The notes under the pieces: model-generated
What the model saw: only the letters and a program-made list of their open reading frames with translations
What the model was told of the DNA's origin: nothing
Databases searched by the model: none
Translations under genes and position numbers: made by a program
Shown: one piece after another, positions 48,761-61,556 of the stretch
Position numbering within the stretch: the first letter of the stretch is position 1
How the letters are laid out: each line of letters begins with the position of its first letter
Source: Urechis unicinctus
Lineage: Eukaryota > Annelida > Polychaeta > Xenopneusta > Urechidae
Reading direction: 5' to 3'
Assembly (NCBI GenBank): GCA_034190875.2
Contig: CM067343.1
Location: 24,511,942-24,575,941, forward strand
DNA length: 64,000 nt

Positions 48761-51060
48761 AGTTTATGACACAAGACTTTAAATGGGTATTTGTCATTTG
48801 GAAAATCTTTTCTGAATCGATCAATATCCACTTGTTATCATATTGACATAACCACTAGTGTTTGCTTTTCTTTCGACAACGACCATACCCCTGTTGAGTA
48901 AAGTTAACGGCATTGGAATTCATGTCTCAACCTCAAGTGATCTTGAAGTGTGGTGTCATGAGAATGCGTCCATCCACATTGCAAGAAGCGCAGCGTGGTG
49001 GACAATTGACCAACGCAATACTCCCGAGCGCCCCAGTTACTGTTGTTTTGGTTTATATCTAAAACATGGTACATTATTAAGAAACCGGCTAGTGCAAAAA
49101 TCCATCAAATAGGGAGAGTGTGCCTCCAGTAGGCCACCTATTTAAAAGTGAACACTAGCCAAAATGATGGCCACCTTTCACGCCTATATCTTGCTAAATC
49201 TTTTGGCTGAGTAGTCAAATTCTCGTGGTATTGACATCAGATCATGTTTTCATCTCTTGTTATTGTGGTATCATGCGATGTTTCACTTGAACAAGTACTA
49301 CCGGTTATGTGAAAAAACAGACATCCAGTAACCACTTGTCAATAGTTATGTGGCGTGCGTGGCCCTTAAACGATGATGAGTGTTGTATAGTGATATCTAA
49401 ATGACTCTGGAACCACTTAAATCAATAAGTTTTCCGCAGGATTTCGATTTAATTGTCTGAATCTAGAAAGTGGCGTAATCGTTAACTGCGTTGCCTTTTG
49501 ACTCGCAGGGATGAAATCCTGACTGGTTACTCGTGACTCGTGACGGTCCCATCTCTAAAAGGAGATGCTCCCAACCTATATCGTGCATGACCTTCGTCCA
49601 AGTGTGAATCTCGCAGACCTGTCAGGGCAGCAGGTTGGTGCCAAGTTAGCGCTGGCACTTAAGGGGAGCTATTCATTGCTCACAATCTTTCTCATCCTCC
49701 ACGGTCACGATATCACTTCGTTTTTCAAATTGACGTAATACCCAATTATTATTATAACCATTACATATGCAGTCCAAATATCAGGTCAAGAATTAGCCAT
49801 GGTGATATTGATCGGCGGGTGAATAGTTTTCCTGAACCCAGGTCATACACCAGGCCTTTATGTGAAGTGTTTGTTAGTGTGCTGCAGGTGGTGATTCAGA
49901 TCTCACAAATGACAAACGTGTTCTAATGCGCTGTGTAATGGATCGTTGAAATTCGAAGTGTTGGCTTCTTAATCATTAGTGTTTCAATATGTGCAAGTGA
50001 CATGATAAATATTAGCTGTGGACATATGTGTAATATTTATGCTATGATAAGTTTGGGTGGGGTTGAATTGTTGTAGTAGGTATGTGTTCTACAAAATGGC
50101 ATTCCCGTAACATATATGGGTACTAAAATGTTGCTCTCTGACTGTTGATTGCTTATCAAAACGCTCTGTGTGATTTATATTGAACAACAAACGGATGCAA
50201 GGGTACAAAATAAAGCGCCTCTGTTTCAACATAGCGTAGAAATAGGTACATTCTGTCGATGTCAGTATGTACAATCAAAAAGATGCATGCTGAAAGGTGA
50301 CCCCTTGAATATCGCATAACATTTTCAAAAAAGCAGATTGCGTATATTAATAAGCGCACACACAGGTTCGATTGAATAATATATAAATAAGTCATTAATT
50401 TTCCCAATCAGTACAATGGCAGTTTATCTGAATGTTATTTATTCATAGGTATGTTGTAATCAATATGGGCTGTATAGTCTAGCACTCTAATAAAAAATGG
50501 TCAATAGCTTTGGCAAAACTCCTAGTCTTAATTACTTGTCACAATGTTATCTGCCTAGTAACAACTAGGGTTATCACATTGTTTAATACGCTGGCCGTTG
50601 TATCACTCAGGTCTCGTCCGTGCGGAGGTCTTCATATTGACACTCTGCGACAGCGGCGATTCGCGCCAGTATGCCACAACAGCTTTTCAGTATAGTTACA
50701 AATAGTTATAGATATTGATGTCTTAAGCGTAAACGCATATTGAAACCGACCCTTAATCCTTCGTAAATGTCAGTGACCTGGTCAGTTGCTGGTGAATTTA
50801 CTGAAGTTGGATGGTTCGCCTATGAAGTAACTATTGCAGACTGCCAAAATAGTACAACAAATGGCAATACCAGACGGCTGTAAGCCTCATTGCAGTGAAG
50901 GTTATCTTTAAACTGAAAGCAAATAGCGCATAGTGACTCAAACATTATTTATTGCATTATTGTGAAAATGCAAATGAACTGCACCATCTCTCACAATGTT
51001 TAATGCACAAAGTTTTTGCGTACGGATGCAAACATGACGCACTACATTTCGTGTTTACTC
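48761..51060. other. Intergenic; no gene recognised apart from a SINE-like stretch
   Basis: About 48780-49450 shares blocks with 33900-34200, 62750-63400 and 19430-19900 (the upstream regions of other leaders). 49990-50400 resembles the 23.0-23.2 and 37.1-37.4 kb flanks. No coding exon is seen. Confidence 0.45.
49466..49720 (+). mobile_element. Possible tRNA-derived SINE
   Basis: The segment starts with a tRNA-like A-box region (GTGGCGTAATCGTTAACTGC) and a degenerate B-box region (GGGATGAAATCCTGACTGG). A body of about 170 bp follows, containing GTGTGAATCTCGCAGACCTG. Homologous copies are not seen elsewhere in the window, so this is only suggestive. Confidence 0.35.
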
Positions 51061-51115
51061 CAAAAGCTGAACCGAATATACATGATATATCATGCTGGGT
51101 AGAAGTTTACGTTAA

Positions 51116-51630
51116 AGAGACTGTTCAGCCCCATATTTGGAACAAGGTTTTGGCAACCGCACCTTGGAAACCAAAAATGTTAGGTTTTCAGACTTTCAGT
51201 CGCTAAGCACGCTGTGGTCTCGGAAAAAATATCCTTACTTCGGCTGTCGCCATTTATGCTGTCGGACATTGCCCTTCCTGCTTGTCGGTCTAATGTGTGC
51301 ACAATGATGCCCACATCTTGAATGACGAATACAGATCGATAGCGAGGTAAATTCAGAGCGCGTTATGATTAACAGCTAACATTCGTGTGGTTCATGGTTT
51401 TAGGGAGGCACCGTTGTCGATGGAACAACATAACTGAATAAAACAGATTTCCACAGTAGATCATGAATCTTTCCAGTCAAATAATAATGTTAAAAACTTA
51501 TCAACCTAATTTCCATCAAGGAAACTTTGCGGCATAAATTAGAAGATGTTATTACTTATGTCTGCGTTAATCGTAGTAATGTAATAACGAGATGATCCCA
51601 GATCGCCTTACACGGGGCTGAACAGTCTCT
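51116..51630. mobile_element. 515-bp inverted-repeat element with TTAA target duplication
   Basis: Perfect 17-bp terminal inverted repeats, AGAGACTGTTCAGCCCC, are bounded by TTAA at 51112-51115 and 51631-51634. The flanks match the receptor intron at about 46110-46160, where a single TTAA joins the same two sequences without the insert. TTAA duplication is characteristic of piggyBac-type transposition. No transposase is visible, so it is non-autonomous. Confidence 0.8.
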
Positions 51631-51760
51631 TTAACTGAATATTTAAGGCCAACAAAGTATGCACATGTCAAACATAAATATGCACTGCTGCGTTCGAGAG
51701 GTGCATGTCAGTGTAGCACCCACTCCAGCCGTAACACCAAAGAGTTTATAGCTTCGCATT
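51631..51760 (-). pseudogene. Fragment of the second FTP exon
   Basis: About 51690-51745 matches the lectin exon around 46545-46610 (AGAGGTGCATGTCAGTGTA and TCCAGCCG.AACACC). It is out of frame and truncated. With the intron match at 51060-51115 it shows another dead receptor copy here. Confidence 0.55.
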
Positions 51761-51779
51761 ACGCCCTCACTCGAGTTTT

Positions 51780-52500
51780 TCGCACGAGGAAATATATGAA
51801 GACGCCACCTGTTAGCCGAAGAGTTATTGTCATAGCGTCTTGTCATAGCGTCTCTTAAAACCACGTGCAATGCTCTGTTTCCTTTGGAGCTGTAGTCGCT
51901 TCGACCAAACAGATGACTCCATATCTTTAACAGCCGCCGAGCCCCAAGATTGTAGAAAAACAGTCTCTTGGCTTTTGTTGATTTCATGGTATCGTCGTCT
52001 GATATCGGGGGTGTCTTTCGAGTAATTTCATAATCGTCACGCAGCTCAGCGTAGCTATAAACTTATCGCTCGAGACCTTCACATCCCCCTGACATGCCAA
52101 AAATGATTATGTCGACCCCAGTTAAGTTCCCTCGCTTCAGACATTTATTCACAATCTAAAACTTCCATCCACAGTGCGGACATGAAAGATCGAGGATTGT
52201 TAACTGCGCGGACGCTGTTAGCGGCGAACTGTTTTCCATAATTTATTTAGTTGAGTACTTGCTATTTTCGCTATTCATAAGCCTATTGTGCGACGTGTTT
52301 TGGCACTGGCAAGGCTCCGTGAAAATACATTTTTCCCGATCTCAACAATCACAGTGACGTCAGCCCAGTATTCCAATGTGCTTTTGTTTGTGTCACGGTA
52401 GAGCCACCTTGCGATTGCAATGTATTATAATTAGGGAAGCGATCGCCACAGAGCCACTCGAAGTAAGCCCTCTTAGCGGAGCTATAAACTGTTCGATTTA
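51780..52500. repeat. Partial copy of the leader-intron duplication
   Basis: Aligns with 61790-62510 and 32970-33660 but ends before the leader exon, so no signal peptide is present. No coding content. Confidence 0.7.
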
Positions 52501-52740
52501 TCCTCAATGTGATCGCTCTGTTCATGAAGAAGCGACGGCCGTAATGTTATGTCATAAAGTCTCCCTCAGATGATCATTATGGTCACACTATATGTCGTAA
52601 TGTCTCAGTAATGTCAAGCATAACCGGATCATTTCTTTATCTGAGAACATATTCTGTTCACCAACTAAAGTGTTTATCTTCTTTCATGAACAATATCCAC
52701 ATTTAATGGGATATTTTAAACTGACAAAAATGTATTCAAG
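52495..52740. repeat. Dispersed repeat, partner at 59525-59765
   Basis: About 240 bp of closely similar sequence (shared ATTTATCCTCAATGTGATC and GGGATATTTTAAACT ends). No coding potential and no clear inverted termini. Confidence 0.75.
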
Positions 52741-54635
52741 CTTGACTATGGATTTTGTAATGGTATTTTTTACTAGTAAAGTATATACTAGGGGCTTTAA
52801 TCTCTCTCTTGGTTACGATGCTTACACACTTTTGTTTGGTTGGTGTTTTCTTACGTGGAACGGACCTCCAGAATTAGAACATTGATTGCATTTGAAATCT
52901 TGCAAACTAGTCCCCTGGAAACATATACAAAGTTATTCAAGGCAGTCCAGGTCCCACTTGACAAATGCGTTAGTGAGCTTGTCTTGTTGCCAGTACGACG
53001 AAACATAACCACAAACGCTGGAGATATTGTGCGCATCACGGCTCTGCAATTGATTTATCGTCCAATGTGTGCTGATTTAGTGTAGAGGGGTAGGTGTGAG
53101 TTCTAGACGACGAATCTTGTGACAGCTTGCGACGACTAACGTTCCTATAGGAACCTTACTGAATCATATAAAACAGACCAGCAAGTTCTGGCTGCACAAA
53201 GTGTCAGTAAAAGAATCTTCAATTGAGAGTGAGGATTTACTAGGCACAAACCTATGGGGTTTGAATCTGCAGCTTACCTTCACCTTTGATGAATAAATTG
53301 TAAGCGCAGATAACAAGCTGCAAAGGTTCACATATTTACTGAAAGGGAACGAGTTTCGAGACAATATAATGAAGCTTTACACAAAGAACTGAGAGGCTGG
53401 AAGTCACATAAAAAAGTGTTGACAGCTACGCACTCAAATTAACTAAATCAGCGAAACAATCCGTCGGTTACCCAATAAACAACCAACACTAGCTGTTCAA
53501 AGTGCCCGTTATCACTACAGCTAGCATCTTTACAGTGATCAGAAATCAAATGGTGCTGACCGGTGCGACATAAGCAACCCCTTCTCTAGCCGCATTAGGC
53601 AAAGACGGTGTGTATGAGTTGGTCGATAAACATGGTCGAGTGTTGGTACACTGAATGGTATTACAGAATGTTCTGTTAGCTCAGCCTTCTCCTTAAAACA
53701 AGAGAGTGCCACATGGAACATATATGGATATTGGTGACTGCAGTTGCTGGGGTTCCTTTTATAATTGCAAAAGAGGTTTGATGATGAATTGGGAGGCGGG
53801 TCAGCTCATTCCGGTCTTTAACGCGGAGATACACTCGAAGGTAGAAATTTACTACCGTCATGTAAATCATAGTTTAATACTGACAAGTTGACAGCACTGG
53901 TCTTAAGACCAAAGCTAAGGGGGCGCCATAACACAACATGTGGATACCGCATTTCGCATCTGGGCTCTCTGACAGTTGATAACTCGCGCTTATAAACACT
54001 GAAGCAATGGGTAAGCCTGTCACCTGAATAATGCCAGTTGGGAAGCTAAGCACACCAGTTCGCTGAATGTTGAGTCTACTAAAAATTTCGCTCTGTCTAA
54101 AAAGATAGGGAAAAGGAAAAAGTGAACCGTTGTCATACTTTAAGTAAGAGTGCGGTGGTTAGTGGTGATACTCGGAAGAAAAAGAAAACATGTGTTCAAT
54201 AGAAAACACTCAGAGGGTGCACTATTCATTGTATTCATAATAACATATAATTAGAGAAACAAACGTATCATTCATATCGCCGCAACAGTGGATACATGGA
54301 TTAGTATATGCTCAACATGCTACTGGCTGGCAGATGCCCCTGCTACCGCGAAGTGGTTAAAAGAATCATATAGAAATTCCTTCTGGGGCATGCAAACCTG
54401 GGTAAAGCGAATGTTGATCTTGCTTTGGTGTTATAATACGTTACCACTTGACACAATCATACAGAATATTATTTACTATATGACAAGTAGTCACTGGTTT
54501 CCCAAATACACTAGACAACAATCACATTCTATAGATACATTTGCATATTGATACAGATTAAACTCCTTACTACATCTGTAGTCAGATACATATCTTATGT
54601 TTGTCAACAAAAGATTTTGCAATAGGCTGCTGTTA
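52741..54635. other. No gene recognised; includes the 3' flank of the tail-type receptor
   Basis: Short open frames occur on both strands but none has domain or splice support. From about 54430 to 54635 it resembles 31225-31420, the duplicated 3' untranslated/flank region of the tail-type receptor. Confidence 0.5.
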
Positions 54636-57600
54636 TTACATTGGTTCATACTCCGTCTCTGTCGTAGCCTGTCCCTCTTCCATGTGAAGCTCGTCATAGA
54701 GGCTCTGGGGTAGAGCAGCGAGCGGCCCCTGCATGCGGGATAGATTAATGATATCACAACAATCCCTAACAGACAGTAACCTCCGAAGATAGCTTGTCAT
54801 TTTTCAACTTACCACTAAGCCTTCGTAATTATCCACGCCAGGCTCAGGTTCGAATGTCTTTCCAGATGATGCCGGTGCGTTGGTTCGCTCATGATGTAAT
54901 TTATCAAGTGAACAATAGATCAAGACGCTGATAATGATAACAGCAGCAATACCAAAGAGAGCCGCAAATGTTATCACCAGGGGATGGTCGGCGTCGCTTG
55001 AGTCTATAACATATATTAAATGATAAACACATGCATTCATAGTTTATGTATCTATATGGATTGAACAATATTTCCTCATTTGTGCTAATTGTGCTATTCA
55101 CAGAACACTTTACCTTCGTTTGATTGATCATGATTCGTTTCCATGGCGATTGTTGATACCGTAGTTGAATCTGAAAATGGCATTCAATACCTTGATCCAA
55201 AACGAAATCAACAGATCACTGGACGGATGTGCAATCTCCAAAAGAACAAAACACTTGCCTGCCACAGAACCTAGCAACAAATGTACCTGAAAGCTGAACT
55301 GTATGTGTCTGTGATTCATAGAAGTGGAGTTCTTTGTTTACAATTCGAATCTTAACCTCGAGAATATTGTCTTCTATGCTGCCAGATGACCTGAGCCAGA
55401 CACTAGTGGAAGTCACGGGATTGATGACGTCATATGCCATCCACTCCTTATTTCCCTTGCCTCGGTATAGCAGTTGGATCGAGGAAATGTAGGCACACGT
55501 GGAATGCGCAGTCTATATGACCACCATTAATGCCGTTAGCATGGTTATACGTTTTACACAAGAAAATAGAAAAATTAGTTAATAATGAACTCATCTGGCT
55601 GGTATGCACTGGCAGCAAGCAATAAAATAACATGCCTTCCATTCCACATATAAGGTGATAGACTTAGCGTCCGATGTATACACCAGATTAACTATTGTTA
55701 CACGCTCTGGTGCTGCACAGAACGAGACAAACATACTATCAATGAACCAGTATTTGATATTCAATATTTCGAAATGATTTGATTGGTAAACAATTATACA
55801 TCACCAACACACGGCGTGGGAACCTCCACTTCGCGTGGCGCCCATGGCGACACCTCAAACAGATCGCCATGTTGTCGGTATATATTTACTCTTAGCGTGT
55901 ACTGTGTGTTGTGGTGCAAGCCGCTGATGATGGCGCTGTAAGCAGTCACACCAAGTACGTGAGATACATTTGGTCCAGGCAGAAACCCAGAGTCATTACT
56001 AGCTTTGTACTGGACCTGATAACCATAGTACTGAGCCATGTCTGATGCGATGTTGGCATCAGGTCTCCACGTCACTTGAATTTGCGTTACATTGACGAGA
56101 ACAGCTGTAATGGTTGCATCAAATGACTGCTGATCTACAACAGACAGAATGAAACACAATATCGAGTCGATCCTAGCCACGCCATTCCGTTAACTGTGAC
56201 AATAAATTAGTAGTCTATCCTTGGGTTTATTTCAAATTATGTGAGAGCAATCAATTACATAAAACATTGATATCCTAATGTAGCCAATATGCAGGTATAT
56301 AGTGTTTTAGGTCAATTTCACTTTGTGATTGTGCGCATTCCAATGATTGAATCAAGTACTACACAATTCATAGTACTCACTGATGTGCGTGTCACATTTA
56401 TCTCCAATGTACCAGTCTTGACATCCGTCAGGGCATTCTCCGGTCACGTGATCACATGTCACGTAACCTCCTGTGCAGTAATGATCAGTACAGGAAGACA
56501 TACAGTTGATCCCGTAACGTCCAGCATCACAACCTATGACGAATGTACAGGATAATTACAAATGGTCTTTATCCAAATGAAATATGATGCTGGGTAGAAG
56601 CTTACGCTAACTAAATATTTCAACACAACAAATCAGGCATATGTGGCTGATTAATCCGTTCTATCACGTGCGTTGATTAACTAACTTAGGCACTGGGGTG
56701 GTTTAGATCCAGAGCATCTGCTGCACCCAACCAAGTCGTCGCAGTCAGCGAGACACCTCGAGCAATCTAGGATAACGCAATACATGAAAGATTTAAAACT
56801 TTAGATGTGTCAGTTTGCTCACAGATACTTCCCAAAGAGAGATTACTTGCATTTAAACAACAATGACCCTGGCACAACTCACCAACTTGAATCACCTCAT
56901 AGCCCATCACCACAACTTCACATATATTGATAATGTCTGGTTGGAAGCCACCAATTCTCTGAATACTGACATAGCGACCGATGGTTGTAGAGGTGCATGT
57001 CAATGTAACATTGCCTGCCTGCGGAACACGACCAGGGTAGTAGAGACATAAGGGGTTCATATTGATATCACTCCTGTTGCCAACATTAGGCTCAACAATT
57101 ACATGAATAAACATGATCATGACACATGAGCAACATCCTTTTGCCTACAGCGCAGTCCACATCTCTAAATCTGCACTTATAAGGGTCCAAAATTATCTAC
57201 TGTGGTTAAATACAAGGTAGCGAATCTCATCCTTTTTGACTAACGTGTTGATTTCAACACGATTGACCACGACTCTTCCCTTAACAGGATGAATATGACC
57301 CTTCCTATCTATTACCAAGCCCTTGAAAACTGTCTGTCAAAGATCTCTTCCTGGCTGATTGAAAGCGAGCTCATACAAAACAGAGATACTGCTCGAGGAA
57401 ACAGTTTAGCAACTTTTCTATGTCATCCTTTTCAAGCGTTATACAAATATCACTATATAATCATTAGTATATTATGATGTATTATTAGGCACGTACGTAC
57501 ACACGCATGCATGCATGCAAGTATGGGTGGTTGAATGTATTTATGTATACATCGATGTATTCATGCATATGTGTGAGTGTATGTTTATGTGTATGCGGGA

Positions 57601-59045
57601 ATAAATTTATGTAAATAAACCTGTCTAATCTGTTCGCAAAATAAAGACAGTGGAGATTCTGATGCCATCCCATATCTGATACAGACCACAAGAAGATTGT
57701 TTTGCACAAACTTACTTTGTTTATCCAAGCGATTGATAATAGTTATGTTGTTTATACGGTAATGTCCCTGAAGGTCCACGCTCCACCAAGCGTTCCCTCC
57801 ACCAACAGCTGTATGGGAGCAGGTTGCCTCGTGTTCGCTCTCTGATGACGGTAGCTTGCCATCAACAGAGTGGTTAGCATACCACTTGTTAAACACTCCT
57901 TTCTGGTTGACGACTTTGTGGAGAGCTACATTTCCTGATACCAGACCCATTTAATGAGTATTGATCATCAAGCACACACCGTTCTTTTAATTTACAAATC
58001 TGACAAACAAAGGGTATAATGTGTCACCGATTCTACATCCGGGTCCTTGCCAGTCAAACCTGGTCACGTTACCAGCAGGTCGTGGTTGCCCATCTCTACA
58101 TCCATCAGGACACACGCCTGTCTTGCTGTCACATGGAACGTTGTCTACGCAGTTACAAGGAAATACACAGTCACTTGAGCCCCCAAAGGTACATGCTGTG
58201 ACGGAACAGTAAGACATTGAGCGTTCATTATGCTATACCTCACTCATCGTTGTCATGTTATTCGCGTCGCTTTCTTCGTGTTAGCTGCTGTTGTACAATG
58301 ATATGTCCCATGCTGTTTGTCAATGATATCGCTGTCAAGCTTCATATTTAGATGACAATTGCACAATTAGTTTGTGCACTGGATTGCCATTTTGCTAGTA
58401 CAATGCAACCTTGTTCAGCAATCATCTACCCCACAGTGACGTTTGCTCGGGCTGCCTTTTGATAAATTCAGGCATCAAAGGGGCCCACTGTTGGCCCTTT
58501 AGCCATTGACTTTGTTTAGCGATAGTAAGGTCTATCCTATTTTAATTCAACTGCTTGGATCAGGAATTGTATACTGCAAGAATGCTTTGATGCAATCATC
58601 AGTTAATTTGTAAGCTTTGAATTAATCGGTTCATGTGTATCGCAATTTACTGCGTTCAATTGATATCCTGATCTTATTGCTTTATCAATTATAGGTTCAG
58701 ACAAATGCAGACTTGTTCAGGTATATATACAGTATGCAAAGATACCCCTCACTTATACGTGCATTTTAGGTTTGGGACATCAATGAATTGTGCTCCTCCG
58801 GGTATAAAGTGAACCCACAACGATTACACTACTCCTATGACAGTTTTGATAGTTCGCGTTGTATTGCAATACTTCCTGTTTTCTATATGGTCAAGCAGAG
58901 CACAAATGACACCACAATTACTAGACGACAAGAATTCAGCCTTGCTCAAAATGGTATGGTCAAAGAAAGTTACCTTACCTCCTACAAGATATCCGTGTAA
59001 CACAAGTGTCGTAACAAGGCAGCATATAACGTCAACGGTGGCCAT
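54636..59045 (-). CDS. Tail-type receptor: EGF-FTP lectin-EGF-FN3-FN3-TM with tyrosine-motif tail
   Basis: Twelve exons join in frame, 638 aa: 59045-58979, 58195-58028, 57934-57716, 57137-56883, 56766-56686, 56533-56381, 56134-55805, 55712-55636, 55512-55287, 55170-55114, 55003-54813, 54728-54636. Leader MATVDVICCLVTTLVLHGYL, then EGF (CNCVDNVPC) to 78, FTP lectin 79-236 ([28 protein letters not shown]), Cys-rich to 263, EGF to 314, two FN3-like domains to 525, stem, TM about 553-575. The 60-odd-residue cytoplasmic tail has no enzyme domain but contains Y604EGL, Y619DEL and Y635EPM. The ectodomain order equals that of the phosphatase at 39.4-48.6 kb. The start of exon 4 (57137) is the phase-compatible acceptor, but its first residues diverge from the paralogue. 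The linker exon uses a GC donor. Confidence 0.88.
57280..57600 (+). mobile_element. 3' end of a LINE (antisense, in the FTP intron)
   Basis: Plus strand encodes CLSKISSWLIESELI and RDTARGNS, similar to the segment downstream of the reverse transcriptase fragment at 61556-61216 on the other strand. It ends in GTACGTAC/GCATGCATG and then a degenerate TATG/TGTA tail. It lies in the intron between the lectin exons of the tail-type receptor. Confidence 0.6.
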
Positions 59046-60745
59046 AGTTAGTATGAAGACCCTTCTCGATAATAGCTTTCGTGTAATATTACCATAACTT
59101 CCTGGTTAGAACCAATCTGCACTCAATAGTCACTGACATATATTTACTTTACTCCGTTCAAACTTGACTACGGACTTTATGGGGTAGTTTTCATTCAACA
59201 AATACATATCCTAAGCTTTTATTGATGTCCTGGATATTGTGTTTACACCAGAGCTATTTGTACTATGCTTTCTCACGGGGAAAAAAACTCCATTTGCCTA
59301 AGATCGACGATGAATCATCAATATATTGTACCGTGTGCACATTGAAATTTTTGAAAACTTGTAGAGCCATCATTCTCAGTCCCAGCAAAGGCGATTTAAT
59401 ATTTTAAGTCATACATCGACATAATTCTGATCGGATTACATGGTTGTGATATCATTTTAGTCGAGTTGAACCTGTCTACTAATTTGGAATTGTTGGATAT
59501 AATCGCTGAAACATTGACACAGAGCTAACAATCGGCAATTTATCCTCAATGTGATCATTCTGTTTTGAAGAAGCAGCGGTCGTAATGTTATGTCATAACG
59601 TCTCCCTCAGATGATCATTATGGTCATAAAATTTGTCATAATGTCTGGGTAATGTCAAGCATAACCAGATCATTCCTTTTTCTGGGAACATATTCTGTTT
59701 ACCGACTAAAGTGTTTATCTTCTTTAATGAACAAAATCCACATTACATGGGATATTTTAAACTTCGTATTCTAATTAAGGCATGTATGATCGCGCAAATT
59801 CACCACCGCAAATGAGAAATGCCCAGACGAAAACTTACACTCAGTGTCAGGATGGAATAATTCTGGCGATTGCTGGCAGAATGCCTTGTCTTGTGACTGG
59901 TCGTTAGAGTAAAAATACAGGCCAGTAAGATTGCTTATGATATGTGCCTTGTATGACTCAATGACCTTATATCCAGATAAAATAGGGGGTGGGTGGGGGA
60001 GGGTAGGTGGTGATTGTGAACTGCGTCCGTGTTTTAAACAACCGTCTCATACCTGCCGGCTCACTGCCACTCGGATAACACGTTTGTATCCAATTTAAGC
60101 TCCTGAATGTAACCGCAACAATAAACTACCACAACATCGATGCACCAGATACTTCTGCTGTCACAACTCAGTCAGTAACGCAGTCTATTCCTAGACTATA
60201 TGGTTATGGTAATATTGGGGGTTTTACGGCACTATCAACAACAAGGTGAGACGACGGTGATTGATGAGGAAGATTATGATGCTTGGACAGCTCCCTTTAA
60301 GTGCCTGCGCCAACATGGCACAAACCAGTTGCCCAGACGGGGCTGCGAAACCCATGCTGCTGGGAAAGAGGTCAGACATGGTACTATAGAGCTACCTGGT
60401 CGAGTGCATCCACTTTTAGAGAAGGGACCACTATTAAACGTGCTAATCCAAGTCATATAGAACCAGCCGGTGTACCAATACGCAAAGGAATCGACTCCTA
60501 TCCTATAATCGACAGCTACTAAAATTATACTATTCAGTATAGTCACGGATCAGATAATATATCCGCTTGGATGAAGACAGTAAATTTGTGCAAAATAATA
60601 ATTTTATAGATCTGTATCAAAAACAAAGATTGCATTAGAATCTCAGAATCTCTTTATTGTGCAGATAAATGAGAATTGACATGTACATAGTTTACATCAA
60701 TGTACACACACATACATATATCTACACACACACACACATGCACAC
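59046..60745. other. Intergenic upstream region of the tail-type receptor; no gene recognised
   Basis: Contains the dispersed repeat 59525-59765 and a repeat related to 3150-3250 at about 59935-60060. An open frame on plus at 60200-60460 has no recognisable domain, and I do not call it. Confidence 0.45.
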
Positions 60746-60746
60746 A

Positions 60747-61215
60747 TCGACACACACATACATGCATACATACATACATACATACATACATACATACATA
60801 CATACATACATACATACATACATACATACATACATACATACATACATACATACATACATACATACATACATACATACAGACATACATACATACATACATA
60901 CATACACACACACATACATACATACATACATACATACATACATACATACATACATACACATACATACATACATACATACATACATACATACATACACACA
61001 TACATACATACATACATACATACATACATACATACATACATACATACATACATACATACATACATACATACATACATACATACATACATACATACATACA
61101 TACATACATACATACATACATACATACATACATACATACATACATACATACATACATACATACATACATACATACATACATACATACATACATACATGCA
61201 TGCATGCGTACGTAC
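60747..61215. repeat. (CATA)n satellite attached to a LINE 3' end
   Basis: About 470 bp of CATA on plus (TATG on minus) with CACA and CAGA interruptions. On the minus strand it directly follows the LINE fragment through a GTACGTACG/GCATGCATG transition. Confidence 0.95.
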
Positions 61216-61556
61216 GTACGGACGGACGTACATAATAACACAAAATAAATTAAGAATAATGTAGTAATATATATAGCGCCTGAAAAGGATGACATAAAGA
61301 AAGTGGCTGAGCTGTTTCCGTGAGCAGTATCTCTGCTTCTTATAAGCTTGTTTTCAATCAGCCAGTCGACCCTATGAGATGTGATCAGATGGTTGAGGAG
61401 TAACATATAGATGACAAAGAGTAAGGGTACAAGACCATATCCTTGTGGAACACCGTGTTCAAGATAGACTGTGTGAGATTTGGCATTGTGGATTTCGATG
61501 TGATATGGTCTGTTTGTCAGATAGGGCTTAAGCCACTCAAGGCTCAAGGACTAGTA
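61216..61556 (-). mobile_element. Non-LTR retrotransposon fragment (reverse transcriptase)
   Basis: Minus-strand frame reads SLEWLKPYLTNR then HGVPQGYGLVPLLFVIYMLL. This is the motif region before the RT active-site block, with the typical GVPQGS..GPLLF signature slightly altered. WLIENKLIRSRDTAHGNS follows and the frame runs into the satellite. The YxDD box and the rest are absent, so it is a 5'-truncated, 3'-rearranged relic. Confidence 0.75.

Noticed and set aside
60200..60460. 86-residue plus-strand frame
   Set aside because: No recognisable domain, no paralogue in the window and no splice or start context.
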